Of a DNA stretch of 64,000 nt, positions 47,234 through 58,731 are shown piece after piece. Source of the DNA: Chimonanthus salicifolius. Its lineage: Eukaryota > Streptophyta > Magnoliopsida > Laurales > Calycanthaceae. The notes beneath the pieces were generated by a model. That model saw only the letters and a list, made by a program, of their open reading frames with translations, was not told the DNA's origin and did not search any database. The stretch spans positions 5,634,025 to 5,698,024 of the forward strand of contig CM023542.1 of NCBI GenBank assembly GCA_013350335.1. The letters run 5' to 3'. Within the stretch, counting starts at the first letter, position 1. Each line of letters begins with the position of its first letter. Made by a program: the position numbers and the translations under genes.

Positions 47234-49066
47234 ATAGTAACAAATACCGTTCTCGGGATAATAACGGCAACAGTTAATAACGAGATATTTTCAATTTCTC
47301 GGGTTTTTAACGGGAAAATCTCGCGGAAAATATAAATATTTAAAAAATAATAAAAATAAATATAATAAATAAATAATTCTTATCTTATACTTCTTGAGTA
47401 AAAAAAAATAGCATATAAAGCTATAATAAAAATGTAAAGAAGCAATTGTTCTCAGTGTTACTCATGCAAGGATTGAAAGAAGAATTGAATAAGATCAATT
47501 TACTAAACTACACTAAAATAAGAAATCATCTATCATCGCAACCAAAACTTCTGCAACCAAAAAAGAAAAAAAAATAAAACAGGAAGCTGAACATAAACAG
47601 TAGTCATTTTTCTCTTAAACATTGTATTAGAAACTATATACAGACATACTCATTCAAAAAAATAGAGTTCAATTTCTTTATACAGTTAGACTTACTCAAA
47701 CCTGCATCTAAATAAAAAATCAAAATAGAACAAGTCACTGCCCTATTTATTAAGCTCCAAACCAACCCACATTAATGGTGGAATTCCTTATTTCCAAGAC
47801 GAAAACCATGAGCAGGTTTATCAATATAGGGCCAGAGAAAAGAAAAACATCGCACAAAAGTAAAATGATGAGCATTGGCCGATACGTTGTGATTCGATGC
47901 GCATTGTAGCTCACAACTGTAACAGATTTACTTGGAGACTCATAAATGTCCAAGATTTTTCGAAAGTCAACTGCAAAATTTCTAAAACTTCTGCTGAACA
48001 TTTTTGAATTTCAACATAAGTTTTTGAAATTTCAGCCAAATTTACAGTCAGTTTTAATAACTTCGCTCAAAATTGTCAGCCTGACTTTCGAAAATTTCAT
48101 TGCTTGATAATCAAACCAAAATTTTAGCTAAAACATATGCAAAAACTTCTGAAAATTCAACGGTGAAAATTTCAATCAAAATTTTCTGAAATTTCTTACA
48201 AAATTTTAGCTAAATATTTTAGCCAATTTTTTTTCTAAAAAATTCAGTTGAAATTTTAGAAATTTCAGTTGACAATTTCAGGTGAAATTTTCTGAAATTT
48301 CTATGAAAAATTCAGCTGAAAATTTGTGAAATTTTCAGCAAAAAAACTTCCGGAATTTTAGTCGAAGTTTTCAGCTGAAAATTTGTGACAAGAAAGAGGA
48401 AAATGAATAAGAAAAAGAGAAAGAAGAAAAAGACAATACTAGATTGAAATCTCAGTTTGCCGTCTTCTCTTTAAATCTACATCGACGACCACCGTAGGGA
48501 AGGAGAGGATATCGAACTCTACGAACAGATAAAGTGGTTACCACCTTTTAACCGGCGGCTACAATGACGGCGACGGCGAAATAAGGTCGTTTCGTTCTCA
48601 GCGAGAGCTTACAAAACAGTTTATTCTTCTCACACTCGTCCGTCTTCATTTATTTTTCCTTTCTCTGATTCCCTCGTATCAACGGAGCAGAGGATTCGGG
48701 ATTTTCAGAATCGGAACTCGAAAGAAGAAGAGGAAGCACGGAAGCAGATTGGGGATTTTCGGATTTCAGAATCGAAGTGAAACCCTAAAAGAGAGGGATT
48801 CGGGATTTTAAATTTTTTAACCTGTAAGTGTCTCATGCGCAGGACGGTGCGGGCGGGCTGAGTCGAGGCTTCTTCGATTTTCAAATGGGATTTAACTCAA
48901 CGCGTTTTTAACGCGTTTTTATCGTTTCTCGCGTTATTAACGCGTTTTTACCATTAAATTTCCGATAATAATGGCATCGGCGTTAAAAACGCGTTTTTTA
49001 TGCGAGAACGGTATTTTTCCAGTATTATCGCGGTATAAATAAAAATACCTGCGGTATTTGTTACAT
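47234..49066. mobile_element. 1.8-kb non-coding TIR transposon in the 5' flank of DUF674 copy C
   Basis: Ends ATAGTAACAAATACCG and CGGTATTTGTTAC-AT are inverted repeats. Flanks TCTCTCCC (47226-47233) and TCTCTCCT (49067-49074) form an 8-bp duplication with one mismatch (9 bp is possible). The flank of copy D near 58970 shows the uninterrupted site, CCAATCTCTTCTGAGCC. The left end has CGTTAATAACG-type words and the right end CGCGTTTTTAACGCG words. The middle (48000-48380) is a run of GAAATTTTCAGCTGAAATTT-like units. An 83-codon minus-strand frame inside is unassigned. hAT or Mutator-derived; a non-autonomous element. Confidence 0.75.
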
Positions 49067-49214
49067 TCTCTCCTCAGCCTTCACTGAAGAGGTAAGTGTT
49101 GAATGAGGACATATTTGGACTTATATTTACTATCCCCTGATTTTTTTCTCTTCTGAGTTTTTCAAGAAAATCCTTTGTCTACTCTCATGATTTATTTTTA
49201 TTATATGAAGACTC

Positions 49215-49217
<3 letters not shown>

Positions 49218-49272
<55 letters not shown>
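49218..49272. repeat. (TA)n microsatellite, about 27 units
   Basis: An uninterrupted TA tract of about 55 bases. Confidence 0.95.
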
Positions 49273-49274
<2 letters not shown>

Positions 49275-49859
49275 CCCATGTATTTTATAACACACAATAT
49301 AATAATAAAATCTCTCTCTTTTTTCCTTAGTTTTTTCCGTTTTAAGTTTTCTACGTAAATTAGTTTTTCCGTTTTAAATTTTCTACGTAAATTATTTGTC
49401 TATTAATAAGTGCTTGGATTATCCAATTCTAACACAAATTAATGATTGATGATAATATTATTTGAGATAGATATTTTATCTTTGATAGTTACATGTTAAT
49501 ACAAAATTTGTTCATAGAAATATGTCTGACACTGAGAAATGTTTTTGGTCTTACCAAACTTGAAAACTTTCATAAATTTGTGCAAATAGGATTACAATTA
49601 ACCCACATGTTCAAAGACTCTAACCCACAATGAATGGAACTTAAGGTCTATTTAGGAATTTTTTTTTTTTTTTGGAAGAATTTCTTTCTACAAACTTTTC
49701 AGATTAAATATTACTTTCAGATTAAATATTAGTTCTTCCTAGTCTTTTATTTGTTTAAATTCAAATAAATCACAAAATCAGAAGATATAAAAGTGCTCAT
49801 AAGAGAGTTATATATTTTAGTGTTAATAAACAGAGAAAATAAGATTTCGGTCAAAAAGC

Positions 49860-50850
49860 ATATATATATATATATATATATATTAGTGAAAAAAGCATGT
49901 AAATTGTGCAAGAGATGTCGGTTTAATAAATGGTAGTAGGCATCTCCTTCTTGATCATAAAATAATTTGAGCAAAAGTTTTCTATATTTATATATTAACT
50001 TGAAATAAGTTCGTTTTATCATTTAAACATATCAAATTTTATCATAAAATTTATTTTTATTCTTAACATTTTTCAACAATTTTAAATTACCAAATCTAAT
50101 ATAAAAATCCCTTTTTATATTTTTGAGTCATTCTTTGTAGTTTCGTTTTCTACTTCTTAATACTTAGATGACAAAGATGGGTTAAATCTTTCAAATTCAC
50201 CAAATTAAATAGTAAAATTTATTTTACACTATTTTTAGCCATTTTGGATAATATATTCTCCTTTTCAAACTCTATGGTGGACCTAATCCTTCCAATTCAT
50301 AAAATTCATATTTTTTTCCGTTTTTCAATTCTAACATAGTAATAATCGGTCAAATTCAATAAATCGCATTCTTTTTTTTTTTTGAGTTCTAACCATTTTA
50401 ACGATTTTTTCTCAATTTCTGAAATCTATAAAATCATCAACTAATTTAAAGAGAGTTTTACTGAAGCAAAACACAATCATGAGGAAACAATTAAAATATT
50501 TTTAATTAATTAATATTTGATAAATCTATAATCAAAACAACAATCCATGCAAAGACAAAAAAGAAAATCAGACTTTTATAATAATGATTGTAGAACACTA
50601 CTGAAATATGTCTGAGACAGATATAGAATCTTTAGTCAAGTCAAATTTAAAATTTTGGATCCATATGACCGGAGGCACAAGCTGAATGAACTATGTGTGC
50701 AGGGTACAAATTACTGGGAAAAATCTTTTGAACTGACTCTATATTTCTACATAGGTCTAGTTAAAGTCTAATATATTAAATTTAGTAAAAAAAATATTTA
50801 AATTTAATCTAGTATGTTTTATATGGGTCTACTTTAGTATATGATATAAC
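49860..50850 (+). repeat. Dispersed repeat R, copy 2
   Basis: Direct copy of the 42.47-kb repeat: it opens with a 24-base TA tract, then TATTAGTGAAAAAAGCATG, and ends near the ACATAGGTCTAGTTAAAGTC phrase. It is longer than copy 1 because of extra sequence between 50.08 and 50.60 kb. Confidence 0.7.
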
Positions 50851-50865
50851 AATTTGTTACTTACA

Positions 50866-51030
50866 TAGGTTTAGTTCAGATGATTACGTCTCATCTTAGG
50901 AAGTGGAAGGTCACATGTTTGAGCCTCTATGACCTAACTTTGGTGTGTCTTAGGGGTAGGAGTCCATCCGTGGGGGTTTTACGTTGAGTTATCCCGCGAT
51001 TTTTCACACGTAAATTGAAAAAAAATAAAA
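50866..51030 (+). mobile_element. tRNA-derived SINE, family 2, copy 2
   Basis: A-box-like TTAGTTCAGATGATTA, B-box-like CACATGTTTGAGCC and the body GGGGGTTTTACGTTGAGT with TTTTTCACACGTAAATTG match the 34.88-kb copy. It ends in a long A-rich tail. Confidence 0.7.
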
Positions 51031-51061
51031 AAAATGAAAAAAAAAAATTCAAGTGTTAAAA

Positions 51062-51240
51062 AATCATAAAAAATCTCTCAGACTCACGGGTGAAATCGGT
51101 TATCTTGATTCACCCGTGACCCGTGACTCACTGTTCGATTTCATTGAAAAAGGAAGTTCGATGCAAAAAACTGTAAAAAACCTCTCGGACGCACGGGTGA
51201 AATCGGTTATCTCAATTTACCTGTAACCCGTGACCCATAA
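51062..51240. repeat. Two-copy tandem repeat with CCCGTGACCCGTGA words
   Basis: ACGGGTGAAATCGGTTATCT occurs at about 51086 and 51196 in near-identical surroundings (AAAAA-CCTCTCGGAC-GCACGGG), period about 110 bp. Each unit also holds an inverted CACGGGT / ACCCGTG pair, so each can form a hairpin. Confidence 0.7.
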
Positions 51241-52052
51241 AGAATCATTTTAAAAATTATAAGGGGAAAGAGAAACTAGGGTTTTCAGCAGGAAATGTAC
51301 CTGAACGATAGGTAGACATTGATCAGAGCTGGTGATGCAGATCTTAGAGAAGAGAGAACGAGATGGGAAAACGTGAGAGCATAGTGAGGAGAGAAAGGGT
51401 TTTATTAGGGCCCAAAAGGACTAGTGTCACCCAATTGATCCGATGGGCAATTTACTTTTGGCCCACAAAGACATCCCCATTTGCTCAAAAACACCTTCCT
51501 TTCATGCTTATTTTTACTAAGCCACGTCATTGCTTTTTTTTTTTTAAAAAAAAATGAGACCTTTCTCACGCAGCAGGCTTTCTATAAAGAAGGCTTTCTT
51601 TATAAAGGCAAAGAGGGACACTGATTTTATCATTTTAGTTTTGTTCTACATTAAAGAGAAGGTCAGTAAAGAGTATTATGTATTTAGCATTAAATATTGG
51701 CTCGGCATTCAATACTGGCTTAGCATTTAGACAACCAAAAAAACTATCTCTTACGTACTCGAATCCGCATTGGAGTGTCAAATTAGCACAATGCTCCTGT
51801 ATTTTCATCCGTATCCGTTCGAACGAATTTCTATTTCATTTTGAAATTCGTTCGAATGAATAGATGTATATCCCTACGATTTTGATTCGTTCGAACGAAT
51901 GTCCCGTATAAATTTAATTCATTCGAATGAATCGAGTGAATAGTAAGACGCGTTACTGTTTACCCATTCATTCGAACTAAGGAATCGTTTCATTCGAATG
52001 AATTAATTATTTAAATAATAAAATTTCCTTTAAAATTTTAAAATTATTTTTT

Positions 52053-52315
52053 AAGAACTGTGTACTTTCAAAATTTCTCAAATTGAATATAAAGACTAAT
52101 TACGATAACCTGATAAAAATACTTTAAGACTTCAAACTCTTTTGACACTTCCAAATGTTTAAAACACTATCTTTTACAAATAAGGGTATCTCTAAGCTGT
52201 GCCGAAAACACATTTGGGAGTGTCAAAAGACCTTGAAGTCTTAAAGTATTTTTATCAGGTTATCGTAATTAGTCCGGATATTCAATTTGAGAAATTTTGA
52301 AAATACACAATGCTT
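52053..52315. repeat. Inner palindrome P1
   Basis: Arms of about 105 bases (AAGAACTGTGTACTTTCAAA ... TTTGAAAATACACAATGCTT) flank a loop of about 60 bases holding AAGCTGTGCCGAAAACAC. Confidence 0.85.
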
Positions 52316-52410
52316 AGAAAATAACTTTAAAGTTTTAAAGGAGATTTTATTATATAATACACGATGCATTACTGTAGCATAAGCATATGGAACATAAACC
52401 ATTATTTTTT

Positions 52411-52675
52411 AAGCACTGTGTATTTTCAAAATTTGTCAAATTAAATATCCGGATTAATTACAATAATATGATAAAAATACTTTAAGATTTTAAGGTCTTT
52501 TTGACACTGCTAAATGTATTTTCGGCACAGCCTAGAGATACCTTTATTTGTAAAACACTGTATTTTAAGCATTTGGAAGTGTCAAAAGACCTTGAAATCT
52601 TAAAAGTATTTTTATTAGATTATCGTAATTAGCCCGAATATTCAATTTGAGAAATTTTAAAAATACACAGTGCTT
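52411..52675. repeat. Inner palindrome P2
   Basis: Same arms as P1, but the loop is in the opposite orientation (GTATTTTCGGCACAGCCT), so P1 and P2 form a higher-order inverted repeat. Confidence 0.85.
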
Positions 52676-53148
52676 AAAAAATTAACTTTAATTTTTTTTT
52701 TTAAAAAAAATATTATTTAAATAATCAATTCATTCGAATGAAATGATACGTTCATTTGAATAAATCGAGTGAACAGTAACGTATGTTACTGTTCACCCGT
52801 TCATTCTATCGGTTCATTCGAATGAACGGATGAACAATAACGTGCGTTACTGTTCACTCGATTCATTTGAATGAATTAAATTTATATAGAGCATTCGTTT
52901 GAATGAATGAAAATGCAGGAGTATCGTGGTAATTTGCCATCCGAATGTGGAATCGGGTGTGCAGAGGTAGTTTTTCCGGATGTCTGAATGTCAAACTCTT
53001 TACATCATAAACATTTATATTCATGAAGACTTGTCTAAAGAAAATAATGCAACAACCAATTTTTACTTAAGCATTTTCTAAAAAAGGTCACTCTCCACTA
53101 ATTTTCTTTTCTTTTCTTTTTTAGTATTCTTTATCTTTTAATACGAGA

Positions 53149-53340
53149 TCTTTTTATTCGGTTCAGTCAATCTAATTATCTGACCGATGCTTTTTACTTT
53201 TAAAAAATGAAAACAGGTCATTTGTTCTTTAATTGTAAAGGATTAGCGGTAACGCGGGAATTCTTAGATCATTGGGAAACACTCATGCCCTGTTTGGATG
53301 CAAGGAAAAAAAACTTTCCTAAAAGGCTCTCTCTTTTCAA
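53149..53340 (+). repeat. Dispersed repeat, copy 2
   Basis: Close match of the 32338-32510 sequence (GGATTAGCGGTAACGCGGGA, GCCCTGTTTGGATGCA), with an extra insert of about 25 bases near 53185. Confidence 0.6.
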
Positions 53341-53835
53341 AAAAATAAAATATAATCATACAGATTTAATAACAACTTTAAGACCTACTATCAATTAAAA
53401 TTTATCTCAAAATTTATATTCTAGTCACTTGATTTTAATGATGAAAATTAGACGTTGAATCTTTTTAAAAATGTCTACAAAAGATCAATCCCATGAATGA
53501 ATTCCATGTCCTCATTTTATTCTACTGGTTTCTCTTTTTTGCCGGTCTCATTCGTTAAGCCCAGAGATCCCAGACACGAGATGAGTATCTTGAGACGAAG
53601 GTCCCCAAACAAACATAAAAAGAATTTTGGACTTGTTCTTCCCATCAGCAGAACATTTTGTAATAAACAATTGTTATCCAATAAACAAAGATAGCCATAT
53701 TTGCTAATCAGATCTTGCTACCTCATGTCAAGAGAAGGAACTGAATGCCATCATAGTTTTTGGTTTTAAAAATCGGTAGTGTTGAATTTGTTCTGTCTTA
53801 AAAAAATCATATTCAAGTCCAGGGTGCATAGAAAG

Positions 53836-53995
53836 TAGGGTTGAAACTCGAATGGATTACGTCGAATTTTAATAAATTCAATCAAACTCTTGCTAAAACT
53901 TATTTAACTCAACTCAATTTTTACTTAAATTATTCAATCTGACCCGACTTAACTTAAATGTTGCCCAACTTGATCCAATCCGAGTTTCAGCCCTA
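53836..53995. mobile_element. hAT-type MITE, CGGGTC family, copy 5 (short)
   Basis: TAGGGTTGAAACTCG and CGAGTTTCAGCCCTA are the inverted ends. The interior is drifted, with ACTCAACTCAA and CTGACCCGACTT text. No convincing target duplication. Confidence 0.65.
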
Positions 53996-55662
53996 ATCGA
54001 TCTTGTTTTATAACGTGGTGTACTCAGATTGAGTCGGATTACGTCGGATTAGATTATGATGATTTTAAACTTCTAAATCCAATCCAATCTAAATTTCATT
54101 TGGTTTTTTTTTGGCAACTTAAGCCAACCCAAAATATACAAATATAAAACTTAAATCCACTGATTTCTCAAATTGGATCATAATTGAGATATGCATGTCA
54201 CTCTGCAACTCAGGAAACAAATTTTGGTTTTAAGAACCTCAGTCTCACTCATTCTTTCCTGATTTTAAATCTTGAGAAGGTAATAGAATATATTTTGAAC
54301 TCCCATTTTCTGACTATGCATGGGTTTAGTTAGTGTTGATGGCCATGCCTTTTTGTCCAGCAATTGTGAAAAGGGTCCCTCTCATTCATGTATAAAGAGA
54401 TAAGTAATGAGTAAGAAAGGGTTTTATTTGGGCCCAAAAGGACTAGTCCCACCCACTTAGACCCGATGGACAATTTACTTTTGGCCTACAAAGACATAGT
54501 GAGAGCTGCTTTTTAGGCTTATATCTTAGTCTTTTTTTATGAGACAAGACCTCCACTCCTTTGTTTTTTTGCTTATTTTTTCATTTTTGGGTTGACTTGT
54601 GACGAGACTAAGCCTCGTCTTTACATTTCTTCACATTTTTTTATATAGGCAGCAGGCTTTCTGTAAAGAAAGGCCCCTCTTCCTTGCAAGGGAAGGAAGG
54701 ATGTTAGTTTAATTGTCTTCCACTAGTTTGGTCGTAGCTAATATAGTGTCTCTTTTTTCTAGAGAGAAGAGAGAGAAAATTGTAGTTGATACAATCGTCT
54801 CTTTTTTGTCTTTTTTTTTTCTTTGAGAATAGCGGATTTAGTTTGAATTCATAGACGTATTGAAAAGTGATCACATAAATTCTTGTATTTTTGTGTGTGA
54901 CTTATATGTGTTTTGTTCTTCAAACTATTGTTTATACGCATTTACAACATGAGAGACTGATTTTATCTTTGTTCTATTTTGTATAAGAGAAAGTGTAAAG
55001 ACGAAAGAGTCATATGTATTTAGCATTAAATGAAACTTGTCTGAGGATAATAATGTTATATCTATTTTTTTAGTATTTTTTTAAGAATACTTTTCTCTAA
55101 AGTTTATGATTCTAAAAATTATTTGCAACGAACTTAGTCAAGAGCCAATATTCAGTTGAATTTACTGCTTGACTCAGTATCAATCTCAACTGAATCCAAG
55201 TTTTTATCACTACAAAAGAAAAAGTAGGTTTTATAGGAAAATATTTCCTAGAAATTTGAAATAAAAAATATTTTTCTACGCAATCACATTTTTTTTTTTT
55301 GTGTTTTCACATTGAAAAAGTATATAAAATCAATAGTAAATTCTGAGTAAAAAAATAATAATATATACATTACATTTTTATCAAAAAATTAAAGCAAAAG
55401 GACAATGCAAAACACCTATTAAGATTGTGGGGCCCAACCTGTGTACGATTGGAAATAGATGATTACATTGACTATATGACTAGGGAGTAGTCAGTTAAAC
55501 ACCAGACTTTTCTGCTAGGAGACACTCTTTTTTAAATTTAGAGTGAAATTATCATTTTACCCTACCGATGTACATTTGGATGATGAAAGATTTTTCAAAA
55601 TCTGAAGGGTAAAATAGTAATTTCATCCTTAATTTCGAAAAAGTATGTCTCGTAGCACAGGT
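53996..55662. other. 1.7 kb A+T-rich intergenic region
   Basis: A phrase around GGTTTTATTTGGGCCCAAAAGGACTAGT (54419) repeats one near 51400, and both are followed by CAATTTACTTTTGGCC and GCAGGCTTTCT. This is another dispersed repeat of unknown type. No gene. Confidence 0.45.
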
Positions 55663-55670
55663 GTCTAAAT

Positions 55671-55927
55671 CAGGGGTTTAAAATTCGTTTTCGGCCGATA
55701 TATCGGCCGAAACGATATATCGACCGATACATCATTATCAGCCGATATTTTTCTCTCTCCAGCCGATATCGGCCGATATTTTGATATCGGCCAATATAAT
55801 ACGGCCGATATTTTAGACGATATTGTGAATTTCGGCCGATAACGATATATATCGGCCGATATTCATCACTAGAAAATCGATACATATCGGCCGATACGAT
55901 ATGTATCGGCCGATATTTGCACTCCTG
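55671..55927. mobile_element. hAT-type MITE, CCGATATCGG family, copy 7
   Basis: A perfect 8-bp target duplication, GTCTAAAT, lies at 55663-55670 and 55928-55935. Ends are CAGGGGTTTAAAATTCG and GATATTTGCACTCCTG. The interior is the purest of all copies, with about fifteen GGCCGATAT words. A 91-codon minus-strand frame across it is a by-product. Confidence 0.92.
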
Positions 55928-56356
55928 GTCTAAATGGCCACCCATGACTAAGATGTGTAATATATAATATAACTAATAAAGATCCATTACAGCATTCTAA
56001 TTTAGGATTAACAATCTAAAGTGATGGAACGTTTAGAATATCATCACCAGCACTGAATCAAGAATCTTAAAACAGGGTACTTTTACGACCATGGATCAAA
56101 CACTTTATAAATGAAACTGATCACTTAAACCATAATATGCATTAATTAATCTGAGAAAAGTAATATATCAAAAAGTAAATATGTATGACAAAAAACAAAA
56201 ATTAAAATCCCCTAAAAAACAAAGAAAGAGGGGAGTGAATTAATAATAAGATGGATAGAAAATGTTTAGCTAAATCTCGTGGTAAATATAAGGTGAAGAC
56301 ATATAATGCTGCAACATGGAACATTCACTGTGGGGGTAGGCTGGACCGGACTATCT

Positions 56357-58731
56357 TCATGGAATCTTCTTCGACAAGAATACATCAGTTAGCACAGTCT
56401 TGGAGTGTAAAGAAGCATTCAGCAAAGCTAGACCCTTTCATGCAGAACCAAAAAGGAATATGAATCAGACATGAATGGAACAATAAATATAGAGAAAGCA
56501 AAATCAATTATGAATTGATAAATCGGAAATTTTTATACTAAATTCCATCAATGTCAACTCAGAAATTGGGCAGATGCACTCATGGCTTAAAAGAGACTGG
56601 CCTTTGTACATGTAACTTAACAGATGATCTTTATAATTTATTTATTTATTGAATATTTTTTTTTAATGAGTGGGTTAGATTAATCATTCGGAGAGAAGCC
56701 CAAAAATGATACAAAAAGAATAAGCCCATAGCCCGGGCCAGGTGCAAAGATCGATCCATCCAATAGGAGGAACAAAAAACAGAGCCCAATAACAAAAAAA
56801 AACTAAAGGCAATCCCACACCCTAGGATAGGAAGGCAGAAGAAGAGACAAGAGATCAGTCTTGTCAGTGGTGAGGAAATTGATTCACCGAAGCAAAGATT
56901 CCAGAATTAGTACCAGAGGTCAGGTAAGAGGGGAAGTTAACCGCTAAAGACCCATTGCAGCTGGTAAAAACCATTTTCCTAGAGCTGAATCTAGATGCAA
57001 TAGCCTTGATAGCAAGGTGGTGACAACGATGGGAACAAGTAGTCCTAGCAGAGGAGTTAAAAACACTAGCAATCTCGCCATAAAGCTGAATACGAAGCAG
57101 AGGAGGGTCGATGGGAAGGATGGAGAGCATTGTGCGCTGAATGAAGAGAAGTAGAGGTATCGTGGGATTCTGTTGGCAGGATAGAGCTAAAACCCGAAGT
57201 GCCAGAGACATTGCACACAAAACTGGCCCCAGAGAAAGTCATGTCATTGACCGTGAAACTAGCAAAAACTAGAGAGCTGGGATCGACAACCTCCCTAGAA
57301 TTAGGATCTGGAGGTAGAGGAGGGATGTCAATAGCAGGCGGCATATCCCAAACAACAGCAAAGTCATTCCTCATTTGTTGAAAATTATTGAAAATTAACA
57401 GATGATCTTTGTAATTCTTGTAAGGAAGAAAGAAGTCTGACGAAAATGAAACATAGACCCTCTTTGATTCACAGAGATTGTTCCTAAAATTGGAATTTAA
57501 CTTGAGTCTAAAACTGGAGACTTTGTAGAATAGTGGTAACACTAAAGCAGAGTTGACAGCACTAGGCATTTTTGTGGGAAAATAAAAATCCTTTCAACTA
57601 TGATAAAAATAAATATAGCATTTGACATTGAATGTGGATGTCAAGTTTTCTGTTGAAACTGAAGTTTTCCAGAAATATTTCTTGATTTTTCTCCTATTTA
57701 TTTTTCTAACCTGATATATTTTTTTCTCCTACTGAAGTTCTGAAAAACGACTGATGCACATAATCTTAGTAAAACCATATCAACATTGGATGGTTTCGAC
57801 TCATAAACATACATTAACCTAATTGTATTAACTTACAATGGTTATTAAGGACTCCAATACCCATATTGGTTTAATGAATAAATAGTGCTTAGAGATGTCG
57901 TTTTTGGTCAAAGAGAGACTAGATAGCAACAATGGATTCATGAAACATAGACTAACCAAAATGCAGATTTTTTTAAAAAAAAAAGAAAAGAAAAGAAAAA
58001 ATCTGATTATTTCTTACTGTGCAGTGGAGGATGTTTACCTCTTTCATGCCTACTTCCACCAGCTTCTCTTCAAGACCACCCACATCTTTGATGCTGAACT
58101 TGTTCAGAAGAGCAATGCTGGATATTGTGGACATGGGAGTCACCACCAAATCGTCCATAACAGTGTAGGTAATCACTCCCATGACGAAGCCTCCACTCCC
58201 CTCAGAAGACGACCCTTCCGCCACAACCGGCGCCACGTATTTTTTCTCACTAGTCATTTTGTTCTTGCAAGAAGGACAGGGAGTCCCTGCAACATCAGTA
58301 ACAAATTCATGTTGGTAATTATGACTGCATAAGTAGTACTTATTTGGAGTCTTTGCAGCATCGTTCTGCAACAAAAGAGGATAGTTTTGGTCATTTGGAA
58401 GTGATGAAGTTGGAGGGCTCAAAAGCGGGCTCGTCTTTATCGGGTTCAATGTATTCAGAGCTCAACTTCTCTACGCTTTCATACAGCTTTCCTAAACATC
58501 CCACCATCGAATGGTTGAATGGTTGGTCAATAGCTTCACAATAGCCCCAGCAGGCAGTGTCAAGAGACTGAAAAGAAAATCCACAAATTCTTTCCCTGCT
58601 TCAGCAAATAGTAATTTGTTGGAACTCTTGTCCACAAAAAGCTTCAAGCTCATCTTGGTTTCCATGTCTGCTGCTTGAGTGACTTGGTTTCCATTTATAC
58701 ACGTATTTGAAATCTGGAAGTGGAGATCCAT
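56357..58731 (-). pseudogene. DUF674 copy D, paired frameshifts in exon 1 and an insertion in the intron
   Basis: Exon 1 is 58731-58039 and exon 2 56434-56357 (GLALLNASLHSKTVLTDVFL, SKKIP, stop). After VKLLTN an 8-bp tandem duplication (CCATTCAA CCATTCGA) shifts the frame and leads to a stop at 58492-58494. About 100 bases on, a 2-base loss near 58430 restores the frame, which then stays open through the cysteine pair TPCPSC and TVMDDLVVTPMSTISSIALL. The GT donor is intact (GAG|GTAAAC). The intron is about 1.6 kb, because it holds a 756-bp insertion. As it stands the reading ends after about 79 codons. Confidence 0.85.
56639..57394 (-). mobile_element. Retroposed insertion in the DUF674 copy D intron
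   Basis: Flanked by a 22-bp direct repeat with one mismatch (TTAACAGATGATCTTT-A/G-TAATT at 56617-56638 and 57395-57416). The minus strand ends in an A-rich tail next to the left repeat. Long duplication plus A-tail means LINE-type retroposition. The equivalent site in copy C near 46300 is empty. Minus-strand frames of 118 and 167 codons run through it; I do not recognise the product. It could be a truncated LINE, a retrocopy of a cellular gene, or a SINE-like unit. Confidence 0.75.

Larger units (their letters stand above)
51665..53010. mobile_element. Large foldback element with TTCGAACGAA arms and nested palindromes
   Basis: The outer arms (about 51665-51900 and 52780-53010) are inverted repeats. 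CAAATTAGCACAATGCTCCT on the left pairs with the complement of AGGAGTATCGTGGTAATTTG on the right, and similarity continues outward through GACAACC/GACATCC text. Inside the arms are runs of CATTCGAATGAAT words. The centre has two complete ~263-bp palindromes (52053-52315 and 52411-52675), which are inverted versions of each other. No coding capacity. Same arm type as the 25.5-kb element. Confidence 0.8.

Noticed and set aside
57066..57569. A 167-codon minus-strand frame as a gene
   Set aside because: Its first third lies in duplicated DUF674 intron sequence and the rest in a retroposed insertion. The frame crosses the insertion boundary, so it is not an original gene.
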